A stretch of DNA of 64,000 bases from Methylobacterium sp. Leaf123 (GCF_001423405.1 NZ_LMNS01000040.1:111610-175609), one strand, 5' to 3'. Numbered from the stretch's first letter, positions 1 to 9,327 are shown. Notes: generated by a model not told the origin, from the letters alone. Numbers and translations are program-made.

Positions 1-445
1 GCACAGCGAGACGCATCGGTAGCCTTACGCGCGTGAGTAGCGCCTTCGCAGCGACTGCATCGGGCGGCGAGACCACTGCTCCTAGAGTAAAGCATGCGGC
101 CCACGGCAGACTTGGTACGAGCCAGTGTGTTGCAAGTCCAACAGCGAGCGTCGTGAAAGCAACCGCACCGATGGCCAGAGCGAGGATGCTGGGCAGGTCC
201 CGCACAAACGCTGTCCATGCGGTGGAATAAGCACCGTGGATTAAAAGCGGTGGCAGAAAGAGAACTAGGATAAAGTCGGGATCGAGGCTGAATGCTGGCA
301 ATCCTGGCGTAAAGGCCAGAGCGATTCCTCCGATGATGAGGGCTGCAGTTGGCGGGAGACGGGTAACTCGGGCTAGAACCTCTAGGCCAAGCGTAGCGAC
401 GAGAAGGATTAGGATAAACTCGAAGGTCGCGACCGGTGACATCAT
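1..445 (-). CDS. Na+/H+ antiporter, CPA1 family (N-terminal part, runs off window)
   Basis: The minus strand reads open from ATG at 445 to the left window edge, giving the first ~147 residues of an integral membrane protein. Several hydrophobic helices are visible. The segment GAVVSPPDAVAA is the hallmark of the CPA1 (NhaP/SLC9-like) cation:proton exchangers, in which the aspartate pair region takes part in ion binding. The family exchanges cytoplasmic Na+ or K+ for protons at the inner membrane, for pH and salt tolerance. A purine-rich GGAGAAGG lies about 15 nt before the start. The C-terminus is outside the window, so intactness cannot be judged. The family call is firm from the motif; the ion specificity is not knowable here. 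Confidence 0.8.
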   Translation of the reverse strand, partial: MMSPVATFEFILILLVATLGLEVLARVTRLPPTAALIIGGIALAFTPGLPAFSLDPDFILVLFLPPLLIHGAYSTAWTAFVRDLPSILALAIGAVAFTTLAVGLATHWLVPSLPWAACFTLGAVVSPPDAVAAKALLTRVRLPMRLAV

Positions 446-626
446 AGCTCTTAGATCCGATCCTTCTCCGCGCTGCATCAACCGCAAGCATCGGGCGCGC
501 TCAAAGCCGGCGTCGCACCATATGTTCGAAAAAAATAATCAATAATATTCCGATTTATTATCTATGAATAAGAAACTTTCGAAATAAATACAGAGACATA
601 TTGATATGATTGCTACGAGCGCCGGC

Positions 627-2198
627 TTACTGGTGAGTCAGTGGGCCAGATGGAGCTCTCCGCATTGCACCGGCCGCTACGATGCCCACAATTGCGAAGA
701 TAAACGTCAACTCGAAGCCGTCAATGAAAGCTAACGTGTTTGCTTCACGCTGTACATCTACGACAATCGAAACAAGGGATCTATCCTTCGCTAGAGCGAA
801 TTTGTTGTCTGAAAAACAGGAGATCCTTTCAGCAATTGCCTGCAGGACGCTCCCGTTGCCTCTTACCAAATGCAAGCCCATCAGATTCGAGTGAATCTGC
901 TCGCGGAGCCGGATAAGGGTGATCATCAGAGCCGCGCCGAACTCCACTGCGAGAAGGCGGAGGATCTGAATATAGGCCGAGAAAGATGCGGCGACCTCCG
1001 GCTTGATGCTCGTGAAGTTCCCGACCATCACCGCGGTGAAGGTCATGCCGAGGCCGACAGATTGCAGCAGGGCGACGGGAATGAAGTCATCCACACGCCA
1101 CGCACTCGTCAGCTGAGTGGCCCACAGGCTCGCGGCCGCAAAACTGGAAAACCCCAGCATCATCACGAGCCGAAAATCGATGCGCCGCAGGAGGATCACC
1201 CCCAACCACGCGCAGAACGCCAGCGGGATCCCGATCCAGGCAAACAGGAACCAGCCGATCTGCTCGGGACGGAGCTGAGCCACATTGAGGAGAAAATTCG
1301 GGACTAGGACACTGTTCGAGACCGCGACGAGGCTGAAACTGATGCCTGTCGACAGGCCGAGAATCGTGTTCCACTGGTATAGGATCCGCGGTGTCGCCCA
1401 CGGATTTGGTGCACATGCTTCGTGGATTAAGAAGCAGACCATCAAGGCGCCGCCGCCGGCTAAGATCACAACGATCGTTCCAGACTCTTGCCAGTCCAGC
1501 CGGTTGCCCTGGTCGAGGCCGATATAGATCAACATCAGTCCGAGGCCGAACAGCAGCATTCCGCCCCAATCGGCGTCGCGAACCATTTTCATGTTGGGGT
1601 GCTGGGACGTCGATCCAAAGGCGGCGAGGGCCGCCATAAGAAGGGCCAGCGGGATATCCGACCAGTACAGCCACTCCCAGCCGAGTTCCTGCACGTAGTA
1701 CCCGACCAGGCCCGGACCCGTGTTCAAGGTGAAGGCAAGCCGAAACGCGTACGCCGCGAAGGCCGGCAGCCAGAGCGCCGGGGGCAGGTTTCGCACGATC
1801 ACCAGCATTGTGGCGGGCACGAACAAGCCGAGCAGCAGGCCGGCGGACGCGTGCAGAGCGAACAGGGTCGCCGGCTCACGCACAAGCGGGATCAGCGCGA
1901 CGACGGCGGCGTATAGGAAGCCGGGCCAGAGAAGGATCGGTCGGATCCCGAAGACCATCACCAACCACGGCACCGCTGGGGCGGTGAGGATCTGGGGGGC
2001 ATTCGCAACCGTTGAAAGCCAGGAAGCCTCGTCGGCCGAGAGGCTGAAGGCACCTCGAATGTCCGGCAGGCCGATGCCGACATACCGGGTGTGATAGCTT
2101 GCAAGAAAGCATCCGGTCAGGGCCGCGGCGACCGCGGCATACGGATTGGCCTTCCATGCAACCGTCGGAGCGCTGCCGTTGAGGACCATTGCGGTCAT
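627..2198 (-). CDS. MFS transporter, DHA2 (EmrB/QacA-like) family
   Basis: 523-residue polytopic membrane protein with about 14 hydrophobic segments, the size and layout of DHA2 drug:H+ antiporters. The N-terminal segment containing GLPDIRGAFSLSADEASW matches the first periplasmic loop and helix of EmrB-type pumps. ATG at 2198 overlaps the stop of the upstream HlyD gene (TGATG), so the two are translationally coupled; GTG at 2201 is a possible alternative. With the HlyD-family adaptor it should form an inner-membrane efflux pump for hydrophobic or acidic compounds. An outer-membrane TolC partner is not present nearby. Substrate unknown. It is the last gene of a probable four-gene operon running from 4630 to 627. 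Confidence 0.88.
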   Translation of the reverse strand: MTAMVLNGSAPTVAWKANPYAAVAAALTGCFLASYHTRYVGIGLPDIRGAFSLSADEASWLSTVANAPQILTAPAVPWLVMVFGIRPILLWPGFLYAAVVALIPLVREPATLFALHASAGLLLGLFVPATMLVIVRNLPPALWLPAFAAYAFRLAFTLNTGPGLVGYYVQELGWEWLYWSDIPLALLMAALAAFGSTSQHPNMKMVRDADWGGMLLFGLGLMLIYIGLDQGNRLDWQESGTIVVILAGGGALMVCFLIHEACAPNPWATPRILYQWNTILGLSTGISFSLVAVSNSVLVPNFLLNVAQLRPEQIGWFLFAWIGIPLAFCAWLGVILLRRIDFRLVMMLGFSSFAAASLWATQLTSAWRVDDFIPVALLQSVGLGMTFTAVMVGNFTSIKPEVAASFSAYIQILRLLAVEFGAALMITLIRLREQIHSNLMGLHLVRGNGSVLQAIAERISCFSDNKFALAKDRSLVSIVVDVQREANTLAFIDGFELTFIFAIVGIVAAGAMRRAPSGPLTHQ

Positions 2199-3328
2199 CA
2201 CATGCCCTCCCGAGCGGTCTTGATCCTCGTGACGACCGACATGCCCGGGCGAAGGCGATCCAACAGGGCCTGACCGGGATTGAGGGCGATTCGGACGGGG
2301 ATGCGCTGAACGACCTTCGTGAAGTTGCCTGTGGCGTTGTCGGGAGGCAGCAACGCGAACTGCGAACCCGATGCTGGCGAGAGCCTCTCGACGCGCCCGG
2401 CCAGGACAACGCCCGGGTAGGTATCGACGGTGACCTCGACGGCTTGTCCTGGCTCGACGTTCGTTAGTTGGGTTTCCTTGTAGTTTGCGATGACGTGGAT
2501 CTGAGGGAGCGGCACAACACTGATAAGATTTCCGCCGACGGTAACGTAGTCACCGGCCTGCACCTGCCTTTGGCTGGCGACCCCATCGAACGGCGCGACG
2601 ATGCGCGTGTAGCCCAACCGAAGCTCGGCACCGGCCAAGGCGGCCTCGGCGGCGGCGAGGTCGGCCTCCCGCTGGGCACGGGTCCCGTCGAGCACATTGA
2701 GCTGCTCCCGTTGGGCCTGGGCCGCCGCCTCGGCGGCTTGAACACCGGCGCGCGCGCTCGCTAGGTCCGCGACGGCCTGCTCGACCCGCTGGGCCGTTGC
2801 GAAGGTCGAGCGAAGGAGGGCCTGTTGCCGCTGCTCCTCTTGCGTGGCCTGCAAAACCTTGGCCCGCGCTGAGGCAATCTGTGCCTCCGCCTGCAAGATG
2901 ACGGCCCGCTGGAGCGCAATCTGATTGTCCAGATTCCTCGTCGCCGCCTTGGCGCCGGTTACGCTTGCTCGGGCCTGGGCGACGGCGACCTGATAATCCG
3001 ACGGATCGATGACCATCAGAAGATCGCCGGCGCGAACCGATTGGAAGTCTTGAACAGCCACCTTGACGATGTTGCCTGATACTCTCGCAGACAAGCCTGT
3101 CAGTTCGGACCGCACCGTAGCATCGTTTGTGACCTGGATGGCGGTGTTGCTGACCAGATAGTCCCACTGACCGAGAGCAGCCGACATGAGCGAACCGACC
3201 AAAACCACCGACGTGATCGGTACTGCCCATTTCCTCACGAGCTGTCCCGTTCGGCCAGGCATCTTTAGGACGCGCAGAGCGGCAACAGGAACGGGAATGA
3301 CATCCGCATCGGATGTGGCAACCGACAT
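2198..3328 (-). CDS. HlyD/EmrA-family membrane fusion protein
   Basis: 376 residues: a short cytoplasmic N-terminus, one transmembrane segment around residues 34-54, a biotinyl-lipoyl-like half, a long Ala/Gln-rich alpha-helical hairpin (about 110-220), then the second lipoyl half with GYTRIVAPFDGVASQRQV, the typical adaptor motif. Such proteins bridge an inner-membrane MFS pump to the outer-membrane channel in the periplasm. The start ATG at 3328 is preceded by CAGGAG at good spacing. It overlaps the MFS gene by one base. 74 nt separate it from the cupin gene upstream, so co-transcription is likely. Confidence 0.9.
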   Translation of the reverse strand: MSVATSDADVIPVPVAALRVLKMPGRTGQLVRKWAVPITSVVLVGSLMSAALGQWDYLVSNTAIQVTNDATVRSELTGLSARVSGNIVKVAVQDFQSVRAGDLLMVIDPSDYQVAVAQARASVTGAKAATRNLDNQIALQRAVILQAEAQIASARAKVLQATQEEQRQQALLRSTFATAQRVEQAVADLASARAGVQAAEAAAQAQREQLNVLDGTRAQREADLAAAEAALAGAELRLGYTRIVAPFDGVASQRQVQAGDYVTVGGNLISVVPLPQIHVIANYKETQLTNVEPGQAVEVTVDTYPGVVLAGRVERLSPASGSQFALLPPDNATGNFTKVVQRIPVRIALNPGQALLDRLRPGMSVVTRIKTAREGM

Positions 3329-3402
3329 TTCAAGCTCCTGATAGATCTGACGTTCCCGGCCTGGCTCCGACCGCCGCCGGTAGTGGCAAGGTCTGATTTT
3401 GC

Positions 3403-3831
3403 CTATTGGACCGGCGTGGTCAGGACGGTGTCGCCGGTGTCCACGACGAACACCGCAAGCAGCTTCGCTGGCTCGCTCGGGCTGCCGTTGGCGCTGACGT
3501 TGTGGAGGCTGCCGGGAAGCTCGGTGAAACTCTCGCCCTTCCGGTAGATGCGGAGTTCGCCGCCGTTCACCTGACTCTTGATCGTGCCCTCGAGGACCGT
3601 GGCGTAGATGAAGGCGGACGGAGCGTGTCGGTGGGCGGGGTTCCCGGCACCCGGTTCGTACTCGACGAGCACGGCTTTCAGGCTCTTGCCCGGCGCGTTG
3701 GGGAGTTCATGCTGGTAGACGAGCGTCGCTTTGGCGCCTGGAGCTGCCGTGTCGTGGGCTTGGGCGTCCTGGATCGAAGCGGATCCGGATAAGACGACGA
3801 TCAGCGCCATCCGGCCGAGGATGGAGGTCAT
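3403..3831 (-). CDS. secreted cupin-domain protein
   Basis: 142 residues with an N-terminal signal peptide (about 1-25, ending near AQAHD) and a single cupin barrel. The segment GAGNPAHRHAPSAFIYATVLEG carries the His-x-His metal-binding motif of cupin box 1, and a G-E-x-F-x-x-L-P-G-x-x-H-N segment fits box 2. Homologues of this size are usually periplasmic cupins of unknown substrate. AAGGAG lies 7 nt before ATG. It lies 34 nt after the NmrA-like gene and upstream of the efflux pair, so a role in the same detoxification or stress response is inferred, not shown. Confidence 0.8.
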   Translation of the reverse strand: MTSILGRMALIVVLSGSASIQDAQAHDTAAPGAKATLVYQHELPNAPGKSLKAVLVEYEPGAGNPAHRHAPSAFIYATVLEGTIKSQVNGGELRIYRKGESFTELPGSLHNVSANGSPSEPAKLLAVFVVDTGDTVLTTPVQ

Positions 3832-3865
3832 GGGAATTCTCCTTGGGTCGAGGTGAAAAAGGGGG

Positions 3866-4630
3866 TTAGTGCTGGGTCGGCTGAGCGCTCAGCCAGCTGT
3901 CGAGGTCACGGCCGCCGAGCTTCTGCTGCCCGATCGGGACGAGGCTCAACTCCTCCAGGCGACCACCGAAGTAGCTGGCTTCCTGACCGCGGCTCACAGC
4001 GCGCAGGTCCGCGCGAGCTTGCAGGTAGTGTGCGATGACCCGGTCGAAGGGCGCCCGCTCCGGCCCGCCGATCTCGATGACACCGTTGCGCGGCTCGCTG
4101 GTCGCGACGTTGGCCAGGATGGCAGCGACATCGTCCGCTGCAATGGGCTGGATCTGGCTACCCGGCAGCGTGACGCGGCCGTCCTTCGTGTAGGCATCGG
4201 CCAAGGTGCCGAGAAACTCGAAGAACTGCGTGGAGCGCACGATGGTGTACGGCAGGCCGCCCGTGGCGGCGATCTGCTCCTGCAGCAGCTTGCCCTGGAA
4301 GTAGCCGTTGTCGAGCATGCGGTCGACGCCGACGATCGAAAGGACGACGTGGTGTGCGACGCCCGCATCTGCAGCGGCGGCAACGAGATTCCTTCCGGAT
4401 GTCTCGAAGAACTCCCGCACTTCCGCGGGGTCGAACGACATGATGTTCGACACGTCGACGAGGACGTCCGCGCCGTGCATGACCTCGGAAAGGCCCTGGC
4501 CTGTGACGCTGTTGACGCCCATGCCCGGGGAAGCAGCAACGACGGTATGCCCGGCAAGTGCAAGCAGTCGCGCAAGCTTTGCGCCGATCAAACCCGTTCC
4601 ACCGATGATGACGATCTTCTTTGACATCAT
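3866..4630 (-). CDS. NmrA-like NAD(P)-binding protein (atypical SDR), copy 1
   Basis: 254 residues beginning with a Rossmann nucleotide-binding motif (IVIIGGTGLIGAKLARLL). The IRSTQFFEF-like segment and the ending with a short C-terminal lobe are typical of NmrA/TMR-type atypical short-chain dehydrogenases. ATG at 4630 has GGGAG about 8 nt upstream; a second ATG follows immediately at 4627. Two paralogues of nearly the same length occur in this window (10894-11658 and 14975-15733), with the same residues around the VINxVTGxGL and TQFFEF stretches. It heads the operon with the cupin and efflux genes and is divergent from an AraC regulator. No ECF41-type promoter was seen here, unlike for the paralogues. 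Substrate unknown. Confidence 0.82.
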   Translation of the reverse strand: MMSKKIVIIGGTGLIGAKLARLLALAGHTVVAASPGMGVNSVTGQGLSEVMHGADVLVDVSNIMSFDPAEVREFFETSGRNLVAAAADAGVAHHVVLSIVGVDRMLDNGYFQGKLLQEQIAATGGLPYTIVRSTQFFEFLGTLADAYTKDGRVTLPGSQIQPIAADDVAAILANVATSEPRNGVIEIGGPERAPFDRVIAHYLQARADLRAVSRGQEASYFGGRLEELSLVPIGQQKLGGRDLDSWLSAQPTQH

Positions 4631-4739
4631 TCCAATCTCCCACTGCGGCGCCACCTGCGCCGTGGATGAGGATCAGGTACGGGAAGCGGAGCCTTGCTTC
4701 TGTCTTGGGATTGCGCCGATCATCGCGATCTTGCGGTGA

Positions 4740-5771
4740 GTGAACGAGAGGTGCGCAGTGACGAGTGACGCTGTCCACGGAGGGGCGACGTCCGCCGAAT
4801 CCCGGATTGCTTCGCTTGTCCGCGCGACCGATGGCCGAGATGGTTCGATGCTCGGAGACAAGCGCAGCCTGGTTCGGTCGCGAGACGAGAATGGACGACC
4901 GAGCATCGAGATGGAGCGGATCCTCGATACGCCCCCTCCGCTCGCCGAGCATGATCTGAAGGGCGGCGCGCAGTTGACCCGGCCGTGGTCACACGGAGCG
5001 TTGCACGCCGCGTTGCCGGCCCTCAATGCGCACGTTGTGATGACCTACTGGGGAACTGCCCAGCAGGCTTCCTGGCGCACGGGTTCTCAACGACTGGCTT
5101 CGCGCACCCGCCGTGGTTCGATTACCCTAATCCCAATCGGACGCGATGGGCGCTGGGACATCGAGGGACCGGTCGAGGTCTCCCAGGTCTACCTGCCTCA
5201 TCAGCGCCTTCAGGCCGCAGCCGAGGCGATGGCGTTGTCCACGAACGTGGAGTTGGTCGGCCGCACCGGCTTCGACGATCCGACCTCGGCGCAGATCATG
5301 CAACTCCTCGGGAAGGAAGCCGAACGCACCGACGCTTCCTCCTCGCTGTTCGTTGAGCAGGCCATCGATCTTCTATGCACGCAGCTGATCAGATCACATT
5401 CGTCACACGGCGCCGTCACCTCGACGGCACCTCGCCGAGGTCTGGCCGACTGGCAGGTGAAGCGCGTCACGGAGTATATGACGACCTCGCTCGATCGGTT
5501 GATCGGGCTCGACGAGCTCGCTGCCCTCGTTGACCTCAGTCGGTTTCACTTTTGCGCTTCGTTCAAGCTCGCTACCGGAATGACGCCGCACGAATGGCTG
5601 ACGAACCTTCGGATGCAGCGTGCAAAACATCTTCTGGCTGCGACCGACTGGCCGATCGTCAACGTCGCCCTGGAGGTGGGGTATGAAACGCCGTCCGCAT
5701 TCGCGGCGGCCTTCCGCAAGATGACGGGATCAACCCCCTCCGTATTCCGCCGTCAGGCGCACGCTGTCTGA
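4740..5771 (+). CDS. AraC-family transcriptional regulator
   Basis: 343 residues. The C-terminal ~100 residues form the AraC/XylS double helix-turn-helix: LDELAALVDLSRFHFCASFK followed by the second helix region VALEVGYETPSAFAAAFRKM. The N-terminal ~200 residues resemble the cupin-like effector-binding part of AraC regulators. The start may be further in; ATG at 4911 would remove a low-complexity N-terminal extension. It is transcribed away from the NmrA/cupin/HlyD/MFS operon with about 110 nt between, the usual arrangement of an AraC regulator and its target, so it probably controls that operon in response to a small molecule. Confidence 0.85.
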   Translation: MNERCAVTSDAVHGGATSAESRIASLVRATDGRDGSMLGDKRSLVRSRDENGRPSIEMERILDTPPPLAEHDLKGGAQLTRPWSHGALHAALPALNAHVVMTYWGTAQQASWRTGSQRLASRTRRGSITLIPIGRDGRWDIEGPVEVSQVYLPHQRLQAAAEAMALSTNVELVGRTGFDDPTSAQIMQLLGKEAERTDASSSLFVEQAIDLLCTQLIRSHSSHGAVTSTAPRRGLADWQVKRVTEYMTTSLDRLIGLDELAALVDLSRFHFCASFKLATGMTPHEWLTNLRMQRAKHLLAATDWPIVNVALEVGYETPSAFAAAFRKMTGSTPSVFRRQAHAV

Positions 5772-6426
5772 AAATACTGCGTTGCATGCCTCGATAGGAG
5801 CGGCGGCGCAGCTGCTCCCAGTTGCCCTCAAGAGCGCCGACTTTTGCCCCTAGACAGACGCCGCAGACACTCGATCGAGCCCGTAATCTTATGTCCTGTC
5901 GCCGCTCTCACGTCCGCTTCTGCCTTCCGTGCGGACATCCGAATAGGAAAGACGGAAGGTCCGAAAAGGGTCAGGAGTTAGCATGCCGCTTGTTCTGCTG
6001 TGCGCCACGAGCCGACCTTCGGCCGTCAGGAGCTGAACCGCCGCTTACGACCGAGGCTGTGTGAAAACGCAGTCTCGTAAGAAGATTTTTCTCCCGCACA
6101 GCCTGAGCAGCGACTGAGTTGGCCGTCTGATATCACCGAAGCCGCTGCCCGGCATGCTCCATGTACGTCGCGTAGAAGATTGTTCTATGATTTCGGAGCC
6201 TGCCTGCGTTTTCACACAGCCTGGACCCTACTCGGACCTAGGAACGTCCGCTTGCGGGCCATCTGAGCGACCCTGAACCACCAGCTTGCCCATTCGCGCC
6301 TGAGCGGTGTCTCAGTCGATCAAGCTACCCTTGCTTAGACCAGATCCAACGCGATCCAAGAATCGCGGCCACCGACGTCTGCGTTCCGGCTGGGCAACGA
6401 ACTCCGAAGCCTGGGCGCATCACGGC
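5772..6426. other. intergenic stretch with a small mobile-element-like palindrome
   Basis: About 650 bases with no convincing gene on either strand; the short open frames here have no recognisable family features. The stretch contains the 167-bp inverted-repeat element described separately at 6055-6221. The flanks look like decayed insertion-sequence or intergenic repeat material. Confidence 0.5.
6055..6221. repeat. MITE-like element with perfect 18-bp terminal inverted repeats
   Basis: GGCTGTGTGAAAACGCAG at 6055-6072 is the exact reverse complement of CTGCGTTTTCACACAGCC at 6204-6221. The 131-bp interior holds no open frame that could encode a transposase. Short non-coding DNA with perfect terminal inverted repeats is what miniature inverted-repeat elements or internally deleted insertion sequences look like. 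Ends of this type (GGCTGTGTGAAAAC) resemble those of IS5/IS1182-group elements, which is recalled rather than checked. No clear target-site duplication was identified at the edges. Confidence 0.6.
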
Positions 6427-6606
6427 TCAGAACCTGTGGGCTTGGATGTACCAGTCTCCGATCGGCGCGCCGCCCCAATCCGGGGCTTCGCTGAAGACCT
6501 TCCCGTCGGTACAGACCGCCGCGACGTAAGCTTGGCAGCCGGCCGAGTCACTGTGTAAGTCGAAGTAATTTGATGTGGGGTGCTCACCCTTTTTGAATTT
6601 GAGCAT
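6427..6606 (-). CDS. small hypothetical protein, doubtful
   Basis: A 59-residue frame starting at ATG 6606 and ending in a basic/aromatic tail (GDWYIQAHRF). The composition looks protein-like and the frame has third-position GC bias in its 3' half, but there is no convincing ribosome binding site and its start overlaps the ECF41-type promoter that serves the hydrolase on the other strand. It could be a decayed gene tail. No family recognised. Confidence 0.28.
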   Translation of the reverse strand: MLKFKKGEHPTSNYFDLHSDSAGCQAYVAAVCTDGKVFSEAPDWGGAPIGDWYIQAHRF

Positions 6607-6632
6607 GTCACATTCATACACCCTGCATCGTC
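6606..6632 (+). promoter_or_regulatory. ECF41-type promoter of the alpha/beta hydrolase gene
   Basis: TGTCACA at 6606-6612, 16-bp spacer, CGTC at 6629-6632. This equals the consensus described for ECF41 sigma factors (TGTCACA-N16/17-CGTC). It lies 43 bases before the hydrolase start at 6676, and an intact ECF41 gene is 3 kb away. Confidence 0.75.
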
Positions 6633-6675
6633 TTGCTCGTGACGGGCCTCCGCTCGTCTGAACGAGGAGCAAGAA

Positions 6676-7506
6676 ATGAATACGTTCATCGCCAGGGATG
6701 GGACCACAATCTTCTACAAAGATTGGGGCGATAGGACCGCGCAGCCGATCGTCTTCCATCATGGCTGGCCGCTGTCGGCAGACGATTGGGACAACCAGAT
6801 GCTGTTCTTCCTAGGAGAGGGTTTCCGCGTGATCGCCCATGACCGCCGCGGCCATGGACGATCAAGCCAGACGGACACCGGCAATGACATGGACACCTAT
6901 GCCGCCGACGTCGCGGATCTGGCAACGGCACTGGATCTATGGAACGCTGTACACGTCGGTCACTCGACCGGCGGCGGCGAGGTCGCCCGCTACGTCGCGC
7001 GCGCCGAGATCGGCCGAGTCGCCAAGGCCATTCTGATAGGCGCGGTGCCGCCGATCATGGTCAATACCGACACCAATCCTGAAGGGCTGTCGCGGCAGGT
7101 GTTCGACGGTTTCCGGGCGGCCTTGGCCGATAATCGCGCACAATTCTACGTCGACGTTCCCGGTGGCCCCTTCTATGGTTTCAACCGCGATGGCGCAACA
7201 ACCAGCCAAGCGTTGATCGACAACTGGTGGCGGCAGGGCATGATGGGGGGAGCCAAGGCGCAGTACGACTGCATCGAGGCTTTCAGTGCGACTGACTTCA
7301 CCGAGGATCTGAACGCGATCCAGGTGCCCGTATTGGTGATGCATGGCGAGGACGATCAGATCGTTCCAATCCACAACTCCGCTATGAAGTCGATCAAGCT
7401 GCTTAGGAGCGGCACGCTCAAGACCTACCCAGGGCTACCGCACGGTCTGTGCCAGACGCATCCGGACCTAGTAAACTCCGAGTTGCTTGCCTTTGTACGC
7501 AGCTGA
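6676..7506 (+). CDS. alpha/beta hydrolase (non-haem chloroperoxidase/esterase type)
   Basis: 276 residues with the alpha/beta-hydrolase fold. Visible catalytic features are the nucleophile elbow GHSTGGG, the acid in HGEDDQIVP, and the histidine in LPHGLCQTHP. The early HHGWPLSADDWD segment gives the oxyanion-hole region typical of cofactor-free haloperoxidase/esterase relatives. GAGGAGCAAGAA precedes ATG. The gene carries an ECF41-type promoter 43 bases upstream, which places it in the regulon of the neighbouring sigma factor. The natural substrate is unknown; many annotated chloroperoxidases of this family act as esterases or perhydrolases. Confidence 0.9.
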   Translation: MNTFIARDGTTIFYKDWGDRTAQPIVFHHGWPLSADDWDNQMLFFLGEGFRVIAHDRRGHGRSSQTDTGNDMDTYAADVADLATALDLWNAVHVGHSTGGGEVARYVARAEIGRVAKAILIGAVPPIMVNTDTNPEGLSRQVFDGFRAALADNRAQFYVDVPGGPFYGFNRDGATTSQALIDNWWRQGMMGGAKAQYDCIEAFSATDFTEDLNAIQVPVLVMHGEDDQIVPIHNSAMKSIKLLRSGTLKTYPGLPHGLCQTHPDLVNSELLAFVRS

Positions 7507-7574
7507 TCTGCTCAGCGAGGTTCCGTGGGCTGGGAAGTGGTTCGGAGCATCGTTCAGATTTTGGTGACCTCCTT

Positions 7575-8480
7575 CTATCGAGCCTTGTCGGGCACGCTTC
7601 GAGTATCCCAAGCCCGAAGCGTGTCGGCAACAAAGTCGAGAAAAATTCGCAGGCGTTCGGGCGCTAAGCGAGCATAGGCGTGAAGCGCGTACACCGGCAC
7701 AGTTGCCAACGGTACGTCGGAGAGGACGCGTCGTAGGCGTCCTGACGCCAGGTCGTGGCTCACGGACCTGTGAAGAATTTGCGTAATCCCGAGCCCGCTC
7801 ACAGCGGCGATGCGCAGCGCCTCGCCATCATCGGCATCGAAACAGCCAGGTGGCAGCGCCACCGATGGCCCCCATGCCGACCGCACCGGATAAGGCAAAC
7901 CACCAAGCCTGTAGCGGGCATGCGTGTGTCTTTGCAGGTCTGCCAGGGTGTTGGGTGTACCAACGCGGTCTAGATAAGCGGGAGCGGCGACTAGCACGAG
8001 CTCCAGCGTCCCGAGTAACCGTGCGGTCAGTTCCGTGTCCGGCGGCGTACCTGCCCGGATCGCGACGTCATAGCCCTCGTGAATAAGGTCAACCCGCCGA
8101 TCACTCAGATTTGCCTCAAGCCTCATCCGAGGATGACAGGGCAAAAACACGCGCGTGATCGGCTCCAACAACGCGCGACCTAGTTCCGCCGGCATGGTCA
8201 CCTTGATCCTGCCGTTAGAAGCCTGCTCACCAATCATGCCGCTCGCGTCCTCAATGGCATGCACAAGTGGGGCAATGCGGTCATAATAAGCTTGGCCTTC
8301 TTCGGTAAGCGCCAGTGATCGCGTCGAACGATGAAACAACCGGACTTTTAAGCGCCGCTCGAGCCGGGCGATGCTCTTCGAAATGGCCGAAGGCGTCGTC
8401 TCTAGCAATCGAGCACCTGCGGTGAAGGAGCCTGCCTCCACTGCTCGGACGAAGGCGCCGAGACCATGCATACGATCCAT
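7575..8480 (-). CDS. LysR-family transcriptional regulator
   Basis: 301 residues. The N-terminal winged helix-turn-helix is clear (FTAGARLLETTPSAISKSIARLERRLKVRLFHRSTRSLALT region, about residues 17-58), followed by the LysR substrate-binding domain. ATG at 8480 is chosen because it begins the canonical Asp-Arg-x-x-x-Leu N-terminus. It is divergent from the SDR gene at 8581 with 100 nt between, so autoregulation and control of that SDR gene are the likely roles. The inducer is unknown. Confidence 0.88.
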   Translation of the reverse strand: MDRMHGLGAFVRAVEAGSFTAGARLLETTPSAISKSIARLERRLKVRLFHRSTRSLALTEEGQAYYDRIAPLVHAIEDASGMIGEQASNGRIKVTMPAELGRALLEPITRVFLPCHPRMRLEANLSDRRVDLIHEGYDVAIRAGTPPDTELTARLLGTLELVLVAAPAYLDRVGTPNTLADLQRHTHARYRLGGLPYPVRSAWGPSVALPPGCFDADDGEALRIAAVSGLGITQILHRSVSHDLASGRLRRVLSDVPLATVPVYALHAYARLAPERLRIFLDFVADTLRAWDTRSVPDKAR

Positions 8481-8580
8481 CGCTACTACTCGCCTTTTGG
8501 AACAAGTGCATGGCTCAGTGACGGGCTTAGCACGCCGCTAAAAACAGACGAGATTGCAACAGCCAACAAAAGGAGCGGCC

Positions 8581-9327
8581 ATGCATCTCAAAGACAAAGT
8601 AGCAATCGTCACCGGAGGTAACAGCGGGATCGGCTTTGCCATTGCCCGCACATTCGTGGATGAAGGCGCACAAGTCGTCATCGTCGGGCGCCGCCAGAAT
8701 GCAGTAGATGAGATTGCAGCACAGCTCGGTGCATCCGCATATGGCATTATCGGCGATGTGGCCGAGCTCGCGACCCATCAGCGTGTCGCCGACTTCGTAA
8801 CCAAGCGATTCGGAAAAGCGGACATCTATGTTGCCAACGCCGGCACCAATGTCATCGCGACGACATTGGACGTGTCGGTCGATGAATATGATAGGCAGTT
8901 CGCTACAAATGCACGCGGTGTCTTCTTCGGCGTTCAGGCCATCTTGCCGCATATCCGCGACGGCGGCAGCATCATTTTGACCAGCTCGATCGCAACCGCA
9001 AAGGTACTCGACGGCCACGCAGCCTATGCCGGTGCAAAGGCTGCGACGGAAGCATTTGCACGCAGCTGGGCGTTGGAGCTTAAGGACCGGCGCATCCGCG
9101 TCAACGTGCTCAGTCCCGGCCCGACCGACACGCCCATCCTCGGCAAGCTGGGCATTGCCGCAGAGGCGCGTCCTGCACTTGAGGCGCAGCTCGCCACGAT
9201 TATCCCTCTGGGGCGGCTTGGCACCGCGGAGGAACTGGGGCGCGCCGCACTCTTCCTCGCATCCGATCAGTCCAGCTTCATCACTGGGATCAACCTCCGA
9301 GTCGATGGCGGCATCTCACTTGCCTGA
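8581..9327 (+). CDS. short-chain dehydrogenase/reductase (classical SDR)
   Basis: 248 residues. The cofactor motif is TGGNSGIGFAIA near residue 12, NAGT follows the central strand, the catalytic serine is in LTSSIAT, and YAGAK supplies the catalytic Tyr and Lys. The C-terminal INLRVDGG matches classical SDRs. AAAGGAG lies at correct spacing before ATG 8581; an upstream in-frame ATG at 8554 lacks a site. It should reduce or oxidise a carbonyl/alcohol with NAD(P)(H). It is divergent from a LysR regulator. Substrate unknown. No ECF41-type promoter seen. Confidence 0.9.
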   Translation: MHLKDKVAIVTGGNSGIGFAIARTFVDEGAQVVIVGRRQNAVDEIAAQLGASAYGIIGDVAELATHQRVADFVTKRFGKADIYVANAGTNVIATTLDVSVDEYDRQFATNARGVFFGVQAILPHIRDGGSIILTSSIATAKVLDGHAAYAGAKAATEAFARSWALELKDRRIRVNVLSPGPTDTPILGKLGIAAEARPALEAQLATIIPLGRLGTAEELGRAALFLASDQSSFITGINLRVDGGISLA

